In this document: one piece after another, positions 26,796 to 35,474 of the stretch
Numbering within the stretch: position 1 is the stretch's first letter
Layout: the number at the start of each line of letters is the position of its first letter
NCBI RefSeq assembly: GCF_001577365.1
Contig: NZ_CP014513.1
Span: 3,286,001-3,350,000, forward strand
DNA: 64,000 nucleotides
DNA from: Frondihabitans sp. PAMC 28766
GTDB lineage: Bacteria; Actinomycetota; Actinomycetes; Actinomycetales; Microbacteriaceae
Reading direction: 5' to 3'
The notes under the pieces: model-generated
What the model was told of the DNA's origin: nothing
What the model saw: the letters and a program-made list of their open reading frames with translations, nothing else
Database searches by the model: none
Made by a program: the position numbers and the translations under genes

Positions 26796-27694
26796 TCGGC
26801 AGCCGCCCCCAGGCAGCGGCCGATCTCGTCGCGCAGCAGGTCGCGCAGCCGAGTCGCATCGGCGGCGGACTCGGCGCGGAGGTCGTAACCGCGGGTCAGC
26901 TCGATCTCGCCGATCGGCCGCCAGTGCAGGTCGAGCTCGTCGGCCTGCCGCTCGGAGCAGAGCAGGAGATCGTGCGAGCCGAGCACCGCCGCCGCGCCCG
27001 TCATGAGCGACCCGGTCGCCACCTGAGCCGGCGCGAGGCCGAGAGAGTCGGCCAGCCGTGCCACGCGATCCTGCACGTGCGCGGTGGCGTCTTCGGGCTG
27101 GAGCCAGAGGCGTCGGCCCGTGAGAGCCCCCTCAGCGTCGGACGAGTCGAGAGAGGCGAGACGACGTCCCAGCCGGAGCGTGTCCAGGTAGACCGTGTCG
27201 GCGTCGGGGCGCACCGAGGACGCCACGCCCAGCGGCACCCGCCAGACGGCCTCCGTCTCGGGCACGGCGACGAGCGCTGCCCAGCCATCGCGCGCCGAGA
27301 CCCGCTGGCGTCGATCGGCCGGCGGCAGTGCTCGAGTCTCGAGCAGGATGCCGTCGCGGCGGGCCGCGTGCACCAACCGGGCGAGGTCGAAGACGGTGCA
27401 GACCTCGGGTACGGCGAGGCGAAGCGGGCTCGCCTTCGAGCGGGCGGCGTCGACCTCGAACGCTTCGGCCGAGTCGACGAGACGCTTCGCCGACGGCAGG
27501 ATCGAGCGGCCGAACGGGGTCAGCGTCGCCTGCCGCGAGGTGCGGTCGAGCAGCGGGGCACCGAGGTGCTCTTCGAGCGACATGATGCGGCGGCTGGCGA
27601 CCGACTGCGGGATGCGGATAGCGGCGGCGCCGAGCGTGACGCTGCCGCGCTCCGACGCGCTCACGAATGCTCGGCATGCTCCGATGAGGTCCAC
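26789..27694 (-). CDS. LysR-family transcriptional regulator
   Basis: This 301-residue protein has an N-terminal winged helix-turn-helix (VTLGAAAIRIPQSVASRRIM then LEEHLGAPLLDR at about residues 19-50) and a C-terminal effector domain. The start GTG at 27694 lies 7 nt after TACCCT (27702-27707). Unusually for LysR, the gene precedes and overlaps its presumed target, the serine hydrolase, instead of being divergent from it. The nearest divergent gene is the epoxide hydrolase, 64 bp away, which is also a possible target. Confidence 0.88.
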   Translation of the reverse strand: MDLIGACRAFVSASERGSVTLGAAAIRIPQSVASRRIMSLEEHLGAPLLDRTSRQATLTPFGRSILPSAKRLVDSAEAFEVDAARSKASPLRLAVPEVCTVFDLARLVHAARRDGILLETRALPPADRRQRVSARDGWAALVAVPETEAVWRVPLGVASSVRPDADTVYLDTLRLGRRLASLDSSDAEGALTGRRLWLQPEDATAHVQDRVARLADSLGLAPAQVATGSLMTGAAAVLGSHDLLLCSERQADELDLHWRPIGEIELTRGYDLRAESAADATRLRDLLRDEIGRCLGAAAEC

Positions 27695-27758
27695 GGGGTG
27701 GAGGGTACAGGGTGCGGGTGACGCGCCGGGTGTCGGTGGGCCGGCGTAGCGTGCCGAC

Positions 27759-28910
27759 ATGACCGATGCCAGTGCAGTCCAGCCGTTCGACGAGACCGCC
27801 TCCGACGAGGCCCTCGACGATCTGAGGCGGCGCCTCGTCGCCACCCGGTGGCCGGACGACCCGGCCGATGCGGGCTGGTCGCTCGGCACCGACGTCGACT
27901 ACCTGCGCGACCTCGTCGCCTACTGGGCGGATGGGTTCGACTGGCGGGCTCAAGAGGCGACACTGTCTCGGCTGCCACGGTTCCGCAGCACCGTCGACGG
28001 GCTGAGCATCCACTTCGTGCATGCCCGAGCGGTGGCCGGCAGCGACCGCGCCGTGCCTCTCCTCCTGAATCACGGCTGGCCTGACTCCTTCTGGCGCTTC
28101 ACCAAGGTGATCGACCTGCTCACCGACCCGGCGGCGCACGGCGGCGACCCGGCCGACGCGTTCGACGTGGTCGTGCCGGACATGCCGGGCTACGGCTACT
28201 CCGAGACGCCGGCCGGCGCGGCCCTCGACTCGAAAGCCGTCGCAGCACTCTGGGCCGCGCTGATGAGCAGGCTGGGCTACGAGTCGTTCGTCACTGCGGG
28301 CGGCGACATCGGCAGCGGGGTCAGCCGCTACCTCGCCCTCGACTTCCCTTCGCAGGTGAGGGCGGTGCACCGGACGGACGCCGGGGTGCCGGCCCCCGAC
28401 CAGGACACCTCGCTTTTGACGGCGCCCGAGCGACGGTGGCTCGACGAGTCCGCTCACTGGACGGCGACTGAGGGTGCGTACAACGCCATGCACCGGACGA
28501 AGCCGCAGACGGCCGCCTTCGGGCTGACCGACTCGCCGGTGGGCCTCGCCGCGTGGATCATCGAGAAGCTGCGGTCGTGGAGCGAGCGCGGGCTCGACGC
28601 CTACGCGCGCGACGAGATCCTGACGCTGGTGACGATGTACTGGCTGACCGGCACGATCGGCTCGTCGATGCGGATGTACAACGCCAACGCCGCGATTCCG
28701 GCCGCCGAGCAGAAGAGGTTCGTCGAAGTACCGTCGGGCTTCACTGTCTTTCCCGGCGAGATCACCCACCCGCCGCGCGAGTGGATGGAGCGCGTCGCCA
28801 ACACCGTGCGGGTCACGGAAGCGCCTCGAGGCGGGCACTTCGCGGCGTTCGAAGAGCCGGAGGTGTACGTCGACGAGCTGCGGGAGTTCTTCCGGCCCTT
28901 CCGGGGCTGA
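27759..28910 (+). CDS. epoxide hydrolase, alpha/beta-hydrolase with N-terminal EHN domain
   Basis: This 383-residue enzyme would open epoxides by water addition. The EHN N-terminal domain ends with RLPRFRSTVDGLSIHFVHAR. The oxyanion-hole motif NHGWPDSFW, the nucleophile Asp in GGDIGSGVS, and the catalytic His in GGHFAAFEEP are all present, and MYWLTGTIGSSMRMY carries a cap Tyr. TAGCGT at 27747-27752 is 6 nt before the ATG. It is divergent from the LysR gene. Confidence 0.92.
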   Translation: MTDASAVQPFDETASDEALDDLRRRLVATRWPDDPADAGWSLGTDVDYLRDLVAYWADGFDWRAQEATLSRLPRFRSTVDGLSIHFVHARAVAGSDRAVPLLLNHGWPDSFWRFTKVIDLLTDPAAHGGDPADAFDVVVPDMPGYGYSETPAGAALDSKAVAALWAALMSRLGYESFVTAGGDIGSGVSRYLALDFPSQVRAVHRTDAGVPAPDQDTSLLTAPERRWLDESAHWTATEGAYNAMHRTKPQTAAFGLTDSPVGLAAWIIEKLRSWSERGLDAYARDEILTLVTMYWLTGTIGSSMRMYNANAAIPAAEQKRFVEVPSGFTVFPGEITHPPREWMERVANTVRVTEAPRGGHFAAFEEPEVYVDELREFFRPFRG

Positions 28911-28932
28911 CCGGCCGACTGTGGGCGACGGG

Positions 28933-29397
28933 TCAGGCGCGCGGCTGCAGGTCGTAGGTGACCCAGGGGGTCGCCGTGGCGTGGGCGTCGTAGACGCGAC
29001 GGGCGGTGGCGTTGTCGGCGGCCGTGATCCAGCGCACGATGCTGAGACGCTCCGCGGCGGCGATGGCCGCGGCACGCTCGAGCAGGGCCCCGCCGGAGCC
29101 TGTGCCGCGGGCCTCGGGGGCCGTGAAGAGGTCGTCGAGGTAGAGCCCGATCGTGGCCGACGACGGCCGCGCGAACGTGCGCAGGTTCGCCAGCGCGATC
29201 AGCGAGCCGTCGTCCGCCTCCACGACGAGCCCACGGAGGCCGTGCAGCCGGCCCGACACCCAGGCCCAGGTCGTGGCCACGGCGAGGTCGTCGTCGGGCA
29301 GTCGGTAGAACGCACGGTAGCCGCGGTACAGCACCGCCCACGCTGCCTCGTCGGCCGCCTCGACTTCTCTCACCCGGTGCGCTGCGCTCGTCGTCAT
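28933..29397 (-). CDS. GNAT-family N-acetyltransferase
   Basis: This 154-residue protein has the GNAT fold: motif A with the acetyl-CoA loop LFTAPEARGTGSGGALLERA at about residues 92-111, followed by the ITAADNATARRVYDAH motif B region. The substrate is unknown. TAGGGT at 29404-29409 is 6 nt before the ATG. It is convergent with the epoxide hydrolase gene, 22 bp apart. Confidence 0.9.
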   Translation of the reverse strand: MTTSAAHRVREVEAADEAAWAVLYRGYRAFYRLPDDDLAVATTWAWVSGRLHGLRGLVVEADDGSLIALANLRTFARPSSATIGLYLDDLFTAPEARGTGSGGALLERAAAIAAAERLSIVRWITAADNATARRVYDAHATATPWVTYDLQPRA

Positions 29398-29498
29398 TCC
29401 TTCACCCTAGGGGCCTCGGGCGCCTCTGACGGGGCGGGCGTACGGTGTGCCGGAGGCGCCACCAGACGGCGCCCCACGACCGATCGAAGGAGATTCCC

Positions 29499-29861
29499 GT
29501 GAGCGACGACGACCGCATCTCATACCTGGCTTTGGAGAACGGAACGCGGGTACTGACGGCATCCGGCACGGAGATCGGCACGGTCGAGCACGTGCTGCAG
29601 GACAGCGACCTCGACCTCTTCGACGGCATCGTCGTGAAGACCGGCGACGGACTCCGCTTCATCGACTCCGACAAGGTCGGCACGATCACCGTCGGCGCGG
29701 TGCACTCGACCGTGACCGACGACGAGGTCGCCGCCCTTCAGGCACCGTCCGGCAGCGGCGTCTTCGAGGCCGACCCCGAGGAGTACCAGGGCAACGGCCT
29801 CGGCGCCTGGTTCGGCCGGATGTTCCTGCGCGAGCACTGGGTACACGACCGCAACGAGTGA
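29499..29861 (+). CDS. small PRC-barrel-like protein
   Basis: This 120-residue protein resembles a PRC-barrel: ASGTEIGTVEHVLQDSDLDL, DGIVVKT and FIDSDKVGTITVGAV give the alternating strands expected for that domain (residues about 20-75). The C-terminal part is acidic and then aromatic (GAWFGRMFLREHWVHD). The start GTG at 29499 has GAAGGAG 6 nt upstream. PRC-barrel proteins act in RNA processing or photosynthesis; no specific role is indicated here. Confidence 0.72.
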   Translation: MSDDDRISYLALENGTRVLTASGTEIGTVEHVLQDSDLDLFDGIVVKTGDGLRFIDSDKVGTITVGAVHSTVTDDEVAALQAPSGSGVFEADPEEYQGNGLGAWFGRMFLREHWVHDRNE

Positions 29862-29963
29862 TGCCTCCGGCCCGGGCGGGGTACAGCCGGGCAGCGGACG
29901 CGGGCATACAACACGCTTGTCGCGACTCGCGCACGGTCTTTCCGGTGAGAAGCGAGATGCGGC

Positions 29964-29981
29964 CCCTCGAGCCTTCGAGGG
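29964..29981. terminator. 7-bp hairpin between PRC-barrel-like gene and small membrane gene
   Basis: CCCTCGA (29964-29970) and TCGAGGG (29975-29981) pair perfectly around GCCT, about 100 nt after the PRC-barrel-like stop and 50 nt before the next start. This could end the upstream transcript, but the stem is short. Confidence 0.35.
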
Positions 29982-30030
29982 AGTGCAATCGGCCCAACGC
30001 ACCACTCACCGAGCAACCGAGGAGAACACC

Positions 30031-30249
30031 GTGAACCCCGTCAAATTCCTGTCCGACCTGGGACTCAAGAGCAGCTTCGCCTATTGGGGCGGCTTCGGAT
30101 CGATCGTCGTCGCCCTCGTCGCCTGGCTCGCCTCGCAGGGCAAGGACTCGAACGACAAGGCGCAGTCCGACCGCTGGGGCATCTTCATCGGCCACTGGGC
30201 GCCCACTTTCTTCGCGCTCGGGCTCGCCCTGAAGCAGGAGGAGAAGTAG
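30031..30249 (+). CDS. small membrane protein
   Basis: This 72-residue hypothetical protein has a GTG start at 30031 and GAGGAG about 7 nt upstream. Two hydrophobic stretches are visible, about residues 17-35 (AYWGGFGSIVVALVAWLAS) and about 50-66 (IFIGHWAPTFFALGLAL). No family is recognised; the length and pattern suggest a small two-helix protein. Confidence 0.62.
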   Translation: MNPVKFLSDLGLKSSFAYWGGFGSIVVALVAWLASQGKDSNDKAQSDRWGIFIGHWAPTFFALGLALKQEEK

Positions 30250-30319
30250 CTCGGACTAATTCCGAGCGCCGGGTGATTGCATCGAGAGTGCACATCGCAC
30301 CCCGGCCAGAGGAGTCACC

Positions 30320-31228
30320 ATGAAGGCAATCCAGTTCTCGGAGTACGGCGCGTCCGACGTCTTGAGGGTCGTCGACGCCCCCGAGCCGCACGCCGGGCCC
30401 GACCAGATCCGAATCCGCGTCGAGGCGTCGGGAGTGAACGGGCTCGACTGGAAGATCCGCGCCGGCGACATGAAGGACGCGATTCCGCTCGACCTTCCCG
30501 CCGGCGCCGGCTTCGACGCCGCGGGCATCGTCGATGAGATCGGCGACGGCGTCACCGACGTCCAGGTCGGCGACGCCGTGTTCGGGCAGGGCTCGGCCAC
30601 GCTCGCGGAGTTCGCCGTGCTCGACTCGTGGGCCGTGCGCCCGCCGCTGCTGGGCGCGGAGGAGGCCGCAGGCTTCCCCGTCCCGGTCGAGACCGCCATC
30701 AGGATCCTGCGGATCCTCGGCCTGCGCCGCGGCCAGCGCCTGCTCGTCAGCGGCGCGGCCGGCGGGGTGGGCTCCGCCCTGGTGCAGATCGCGAAAGACC
30801 GCGGCCTCGAGGTGATCGGCACGGCGTCCGAACGCAATCAGGACTATCTCGTCGGGCTCGGCGCGATCGCGACGACGTACGGCGACGGGCTGGTCTCGCG
30901 CGTCCGAGCGCTCAGCCCGGACGGCGTGGACGGCGCGGCCGACATCGCCGGGTCGGGCGTCATCCCCGAACTGATCGAGTTGACCGGCGCACCGTCACAG
31001 GTCGTCTCGATTGCCGACTTCGACGCCCCGAAGTACGGCGCGCAGATCACCAGCGGCAGCGGCTCGATGAAGGACGCTCTCGTCGAGGCCGCCCGGCTCT
31101 CGGCCGAGGGCAAGCTCTCGCTCGAGGTCGAACGCGCCTTCCGCCTGAAGGACGCCGCCCAGGCGCAGGACGCCAGCGCCTCCGGCCATGTACGGGGTCG
31201 CCTCGTCGTCGTGGTCGCGGCCGACTGA
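30320..31228 (+). CDS. quinone oxidoreductase-like MDR family protein
   Basis: This 302-residue protein is a zinc-free medium-chain dehydrogenase/reductase. The N-terminal GroES-like domain starts MKAIQFSEYGASDVLRVVD and includes ASGVNGLDWKIRAGD. The Rossmann domain carries LLVSGAAGGVGSALVQIAKD near residue 140. No zinc-ligand Cys cluster is present, which fits NADPH:quinone reductases. The ATG at 30320 has AGAGGAG 6 nt upstream. Confidence 0.9.
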   Translation: MKAIQFSEYGASDVLRVVDAPEPHAGPDQIRIRVEASGVNGLDWKIRAGDMKDAIPLDLPAGAGFDAAGIVDEIGDGVTDVQVGDAVFGQGSATLAEFAVLDSWAVRPPLLGAEEAAGFPVPVETAIRILRILGLRRGQRLLVSGAAGGVGSALVQIAKDRGLEVIGTASERNQDYLVGLGAIATTYGDGLVSRVRALSPDGVDGAADIAGSGVIPELIELTGAPSQVVSIADFDAPKYGAQITSGSGSMKDALVEAARLSAEGKLSLEVERAFRLKDAAQAQDASASGHVRGRLVVVVAAD

Positions 31229-31262
31229 CTCGCTCGCTGGCCCGCTCTCGCCGTTTCCGGCC

Positions 31263-31910
31263 CTACTGCTCGTGGAAGCCGGCGAGAGCTTCGGCATAAA
31301 CCGACGGGTCAGAGCGCGTCGATGCGGTGACGAGGAGCCCGTGCGGGCCCAGCACGCGCGTGAACGAGCCGTCGCAGGGAATCTCGACGATCGTCGTGAG
31401 CCCTGATCGCCAGGCCGGGATCAGCGCCTCCAGGCACACCCGCTCGGGCTCGGCTTTCAACGGGCGACGCTGCCGGTCGATCAGGGCTCTGACGTGCGAC
31501 CCGGTCCAGGCCTCGCGACGCTCGTCGAACGCGCTGTCGTCGAATCGGTCGTGCCAGGTCGGGCCCCGCGCCACTCGCATCAGTCGCCGCTGTTCCTCGG
31601 GCTCGAGATCGCCGAGGATCAAGCGGTCGTAGATCGAATGGTCACGCGGCAGACCGGCGTGCTCGAGCGCCCCGCGCCAGAGGTCCGGCCACGCGGCCTC
31701 CCACGCGCCTCGATCCGACAGGGGGGCCGGCCGGGACGTTTCCCGCGCCGTGGCGTCGACCAACCGCGGCGGGAGATCGTCGCCCGTAGGCTCCAACTGC
31801 CACGCCTCGCGCACCCAGAGCAGATCCCAGAGAAAGTGCGGGGTGTCCTCGACCGTGATGATCATGTCGTGCGGCCACGGGTTGCCCGGTATCGGGCGTG
31901 CTGAGCGCAT
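31263..31910 (-). CDS. hypothetical cytoplasmic protein
   Basis: This 215-residue protein has no signal peptide or membrane segment. It is rich in Trp, Arg and Asp (for example FLWDLLWVREAWQLEP and AWEAAWPDLWRGALEHAG), with a C-terminal half reading TTIVEIPCDGSFTRVLGPHG. I chose ATG 31910 because GGGGAGG stands 6 nt upstream; a second ATG at 31865 lacks a site. I do not recognise the family. Confidence 0.65.
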   Translation of the reverse strand: MRSARPIPGNPWPHDMIITVEDTPHFLWDLLWVREAWQLEPTGDDLPPRLVDATARETSRPAPLSDRGAWEAAWPDLWRGALEHAGLPRDHSIYDRLILGDLEPEEQRRLMRVARGPTWHDRFDDSAFDERREAWTGSHVRALIDRQRRPLKAEPERVCLEALIPAWRSGLTTIVEIPCDGSFTRVLGPHGLLVTASTRSDPSVYAEALAGFHEQ

Positions 31911-32063
31911 CGTGAGCCTCCCCACTCTCGATTTCGGCTCCGACTAGAGGGTAAGACGGACGGGTGCCTCCTGCTATGTACTTCGGCAGCTATTTCGGCT
32001 GGGTCGACCCGGGCGCTCATAGCGCTGAGCAGGTGGTCGAACACGGGGCGCACGAGTTTCACG
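31911..32063. other. intergenic region upstream of the broken small gene
   Basis: The promoter of the minus-strand hypothetical gene must lie here, together with any promoter for the broken gene and EamA transporter. I see no palindrome or clear -35/-10 pair. Confidence 0.4.
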
Positions 32064-32269
32064 GTGCAACATCAGTTCGTCGTCGGCGACGATGTCGTGG
32101 CGACGTCGTGGCGACCATCGTCGCGCAGCACGTCGACGTGGTCGCCGGCGACAACGGGCCCGAAGCGCGGCCGCTGCCCGAGCGGGTGCTCGCCGCGCGC
32201 GTCGAGCCCGCCGGTCCGTGGCAAGCTGGAGGCCCTGCCCGCCGCTCGACCGTGAGGACCCTGTGCTGA
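32064..32269 (+). pseudogene. small gene broken by an 11-bp tandem duplication
   Basis: From the GTG at 32064, the frame reads VQHQFVVGDDVVAT and then leaves coding register. GTCGTGGCGAC occurs twice in a row (32094-32104 and 32105-32115). Removing one copy joins it to a second frame that has nearly all G/C third positions (ATIVAQHVDVVAGDNGPEAR, then PLPERVLAARVEP), ending with TGA at 32267-32269. The restored protein would be about 64 residues. Its end overlaps the start of the transporter gene by 7 nt, as in a coupled operon. The family is not recognised. Confidence 0.55.
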
Positions 32270-33216
32270 CCGTCATCCTCGGGCTCTCCGGGGCGCTCGT
32301 CTACGGCGTCGCGGACTTCCTCGGCGGGTTCGCGTCGCGCCGCGCGCGTGCTCTCACCGTGACAGCGGTGGCCGCGACGGTGGGCCTCGTGCCGCTGGTC
32401 GCCGTCATCCCGCTCTTCGGGGCGCACTTCGGCAGCAGGGCCCTGCTGTGGGGTGCGGTGGCCGGGGCATCCGGATCGGTGGGTATCATCCTGCTGTACT
32501 CCGCCCTGGCCATCGGCCCGATGAGCGTGCTCTCGCCCATCACCTCGGTGTTCGCGGCGCTGCTGCCCGTCGCAGTCGCGGTCATCGGCGGAGCGCACCT
32601 GCCGCCGCTCGCGATCGGGGCGATCGTGGTCGCGTTCACCGCGATCATCCTGGTGGCGAGCGTCAAAGACACGTCGGGGGCGCGCCTCACCTTGCGCGGC
32701 CTCCTGCTGGCGGCGGTTGCAGGATGCGGGTTCGGCGGCATCGTGCTCGCCTACGACGCCGCAGGATCCCAGGGTGGCATCGCTCCCCTGATCGTCGCTC
32801 GCGTCCTGCAGGCGGTCGTCATGTGGATCGCGCTGGCGCTGCTCGCCGCGCGGGCCGCTCGGCGCGGGGCACTCGACGCGGACAGTGCCGCCACGGGCGT
32901 GCGGGGCGACTCGGGTCTGCGTACCGGCGCGGGCGTGGGCGCGCGCGTCGCCGCGGAGATCGCGCCGCTGCGGGGAGTCGCCCTCGTCGTGATCCTGTGC
33001 GGGGTCTTCGACGCGGGAGCGAACGCGTTCATCCAGGCAGCCCTCCACTCGGGCACCTCGGCGACCACGCTGCCCACGGTGAGCGTGCTCAACGCGCTCT
33101 ACCCGATCGGCACCGTGGTGCTCGCCGCGATCGTGCTGCGTGAGCGCCTCACCGTGGTGCAGATCGTCGGCCTCGTGCTCGCCTTCGCGGCCAGCGTCAC
33201 GCTTGCGCTGACGTAG
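32263..33216 (+). CDS. EamA/DMT-family transporter
   Basis: This 317-residue protein has about 10 membrane helices in two EamA repeats. The N-terminal repeat opens with ILGLSGALVYGVADFLGGFA, and the first ends with the conserved LLYSALAIGPMSVLSPITS. The second repeat ends with VSVLNALYPIGTVVLAAIVL then RERLTVVQIVG, a typical EamA signature. A polar insertion lies in the middle loop (residues about 207-240). GTG at 32263 has GAGGACC about 6 nt upstream. The metabolite carried is unknown. Confidence 0.88.
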   Translation: MLTVILGLSGALVYGVADFLGGFASRRARALTVTAVAATVGLVPLVAVIPLFGAHFGSRALLWGAVAGASGSVGIILLYSALAIGPMSVLSPITSVFAALLPVAVAVIGGAHLPPLAIGAIVVAFTAIILVASVKDTSGARLTLRGLLLAAVAGCGFGGIVLAYDAAGSQGGIAPLIVARVLQAVVMWIALALLAARAARRGALDADSAATGVRGDSGLRTGAGVGARVAAEIAPLRGVALVVILCGVFDAGANAFIQAALHSGTSATTLPTVSVLNALYPIGTVVLAAIVLRERLTVVQIVGLVLAFAASVTLALT

Positions 33217-33235
33217 CCCCCGCGATACCCGTGCT

Positions 33236-33279
33236 TTCGGCCGAGGTCTCAGCGCCGCGGCGCTGGGACCTTGGCCGAA
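33236..33279. terminator. 44-bp near-perfect palindrome between convergent genes
   Basis: Two 22-bp arms meet without a spacer: left arm 33236-33257, right arm 33258-33279, with two mismatches (positions 8 and 14 of the arm). The centre is CAGCGCCGCGGCGCTG. It lies 19 nt from each of the two convergent stop codons. This fits a bidirectional terminator. Confidence 0.75.
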
Positions 33280-33297
33280 TAGCGGGGTGTCGCACGC

Positions 33298-34428
33298 CTA
33301 CGCGGGCTCGTAGACGACCACCCAGTCGATCTCGACGTGGCCGTCGGCGCCCGCGGGTGGCGCGCCCCGCTGCAGCCACGTCTCGGCCTGAAGGGTCACG
33401 CGCATCGGCTTCGTCGGCACGCCCTGCGCCACCTGGGCCAGCAGCTTGCCGTCCCAGAAGAAGCGCACGACGCCCTTGGTCCACTCCGTCGTGGCGACGT
33501 GGAACTGCGTCTGATCGGCCGGAGGAAAGAACTGGTAGGCGGGCTCGAAGATGTGCTCGCCCGTGACGGGGTTCGTGCCGCCGACGACCTGCGACGCAGG
33601 TCGCGCGCGGGCGTCGAGGTCGCCTTCGGGCCAGTCGATCTCGCCGTCGTCCCAGTCGTTCGACGACGGCCACAGCATGCCGACGAACTTGTAGCCGAGG
33701 GTCGAGGTCGCCCGATAGCGGATCGACACCCGCGCGTACTGGTGCGGCCGGTAGTCGTCCGGCAGCACGGAGGCGACGAGCGGCTGCCCGGCGACGGTCC
33801 GCAGGTGATAGTCGAGCACCGAATCGTGCACGCTCAACACCTGGTCTGGTGCGTACTCGCCGTAGCCGGAGGTGTCCTTGCCCGAGGCGTAGGCCCCCAT
33901 CGCCGGGTAGGTCGAGAGCACCCGGCCGGTCGCAGCGTCGGTCGTGAAGTCTTGGGAGTATGTCTGCGTCCAGCGCGTGCCCGAGCTCGTGACGTCGCCG
34001 ACGGGCATCGCGCCGGCGGCCGGTGCCACCGGGGCGGTCTCGGTCGGCGTGGGCTCGGCATCGGCGCCGGGGGACGGCGTCTCGGTGGGCACTGCGCTCT
34101 CGCTCGGGGTCGGTGTCGACGACGACGACGGCGTGGAGGACGACGGGGGGCCCAGGATCCTGCAGCTCGGCGACGCCGACGGGCCACCGGTCAGCCAGGC
34201 CCCTGCGCCCTCCGAGAAGGGGCCGAACACGGCGAACGCCCCGCCCCCGACGACAAGCCCCGCACCGCCCAGGATGCCGAGGAAGGCACGTCGCGACCTC
34301 GGCTGCGCGTGCCCAGGGGTCGGCTCGAACGTGCTTCGCCGGTGGACGGCGGCACGTCGGATGGGCTGGTCGTCACGACGAGCGCTGTTCGGGTCGGAGC
34401 GGTCGCGACCAGGTCGAGACAAGGGCAC
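33298..34428 (-). CDS. secreted GH16-like glycoside hydrolase with Tat-type signal
   Basis: This protein of about 376 residues has a twin-arginine export signal (SRRAFLGILGGAGLVVGGGA, residues about 45-64), a Ser/Thr/Pro-rich linker (about 80-130), and a C-terminal catalytic domain. The GH16 active-site pattern Glu-x-Asp-x-x-Glu is intact in GEIDWPEGDLD. The C-terminal EWTKGVVRFFWDGK and EIDWVVVYEP fit endo-beta-1,3-glucanases. The GTG at 34428 is preceded by GAAGG. A decayed relative lies at 15015-15146. Confidence 0.85.
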   Translation of the reverse strand: MPLSRPGRDRSDPNSARRDDQPIRRAAVHRRSTFEPTPGHAQPRSRRAFLGILGGAGLVVGGGAFAVFGPFSEGAGAWLTGGPSASPSCRILGPPSSSTPSSSSTPTPSESAVPTETPSPGADAEPTPTETAPVAPAAGAMPVGDVTSSGTRWTQTYSQDFTTDAATGRVLSTYPAMGAYASGKDTSGYGEYAPDQVLSVHDSVLDYHLRTVAGQPLVASVLPDDYRPHQYARVSIRYRATSTLGYKFVGMLWPSSNDWDDGEIDWPEGDLDARARPASQVVGGTNPVTGEHIFEPAYQFFPPADQTQFHVATTEWTKGVVRFFWDGKLLAQVAQGVPTKPMRVTLQAETWLQRGAPPAGADGHVEIDWVVVYEPA

Positions 34429-34507
34429 GGGCAAGCCTTCGGGTCGGCATCGGTGGGGCCACTCTAGTGCCTGAAAACCGGGCCCAGCCGAGTGGTTGAG
34501 TAGACGC

Positions 34508-35350
34508 ATGACTACAAAGCAGGCAGTTCCCACCGTCACGCTGAACGACGGCAAGACGATCCCGCAGCTCGGTTTCGGCGTCTTCCAGATCGAGCCCGAG
34601 AACACCCTCGAGGCGACCCTCGCCGCTCTCGAGGTCGGCTACCGCCACCTCGACACGGCCGAAATGTACGGCAACGAGAAGGAGGTCGGGCAGGCCGTCG
34701 AGCAGTCGGGCATCCCGCGCTCAGAGATCTTCGTGACCTCGAAGCTGAACAACCCCTTCCACGCACCCGAAGACGCGCTCGAGCAGGGCAAGAAGTCGGC
34801 CGAGCTGCTCGGCGGCTACACGGATCTCTTCCTGATCCACTGGCCGATCGCCAGCGTCATCGACTTCGTGCCCACCTGGAAGTCGCTCGAAGAGCTCTAC
34901 CACCAGGGCGTCTCGCGCTCGATCGGCACGTCGAACTTCCACGCGCACCACCTGAACAAGCTGCGCGACCAGACGACCATCACCCCGGCCGTCAACCAGA
35001 TCGAGGTGCATCCTTATCTGGCGCAGGAGGAGCTGCGCGCCTACGGCCGCGAGCACGGCATCGCCACGGAGGCGTGGTCGCCGATCGCGCAGGGCCTCGT
35101 GCTCGACGACCCGACGATCGTCCGCATCGCGGGCGCCGTCGGCAAGTCGCCGGCGCAGGTGACCCTCCGCTGGCACATCCAGCGCGGCGACATCATCTTC
35201 CCGAAGTCGGTCACGCGCTCGCGCATCGAAGAGAACTTCGACATCTTCGACTTCGAGCTCTCGGGCGAGGACATGACCGACATCACCACGCTCGACAAGG
35301 GGCAGCGCACGGGGCCCGACCCGGACAAGTTCGACTACGTCCCGGCCTGA
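34508..35350 (+). CDS. aldo/keto reductase
   Basis: This 280-residue NADPH-dependent reductase has the catalytic tetrad Asp and Tyr (HLDTAEMYGNE), Lys (VTSKL) and His (LIHWP). The C-terminal IIFPKSVTRSRIEENF binds the adenosine phosphate. It matches the AKR5-like 2,5-diketo-D-gluconate reductase group. The ATG at 34508 lies 80 nt upstream-divergent from the GH16-like gene. Confidence 0.94.
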   Translation: MTTKQAVPTVTLNDGKTIPQLGFGVFQIEPENTLEATLAALEVGYRHLDTAEMYGNEKEVGQAVEQSGIPRSEIFVTSKLNNPFHAPEDALEQGKKSAELLGGYTDLFLIHWPIASVIDFVPTWKSLEELYHQGVSRSIGTSNFHAHHLNKLRDQTTITPAVNQIEVHPYLAQEELRAYGREHGIATEAWSPIAQGLVLDDPTIVRIAGAVGKSPAQVTLRWHIQRGDIIFPKSVTRSRIEENFDIFDFELSGEDMTDITTLDKGQRTGPDPDKFDYVPA

Positions 35351-35425
35351 TCGGCCGATCGCCTGGACTCGGTTCAGAACTCGGATTCGAGGCGGTCTCC
35401 CAGTCGTTCTTGGGGTTTCTGTGCG

Positions 35426-35452
35426 GGGGCCAGGCAGTCTTGCCTGGTCCCC
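35426..35452. terminator. hairpin between aldo/keto reductase and DedA genes
   Basis: GGGG plus CCAGGCA (35426-35436) pair with TGCCTGG and CCCC (35441-35452), with one bulged T and loop GTCT. It stands 75 nt past the reductase stop and 22 nt before the dedA start, so it can end the former transcript. Confidence 0.55.
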
Positions 35453-35474
35453 GTCGCCGACCCGAGAGCATCCT

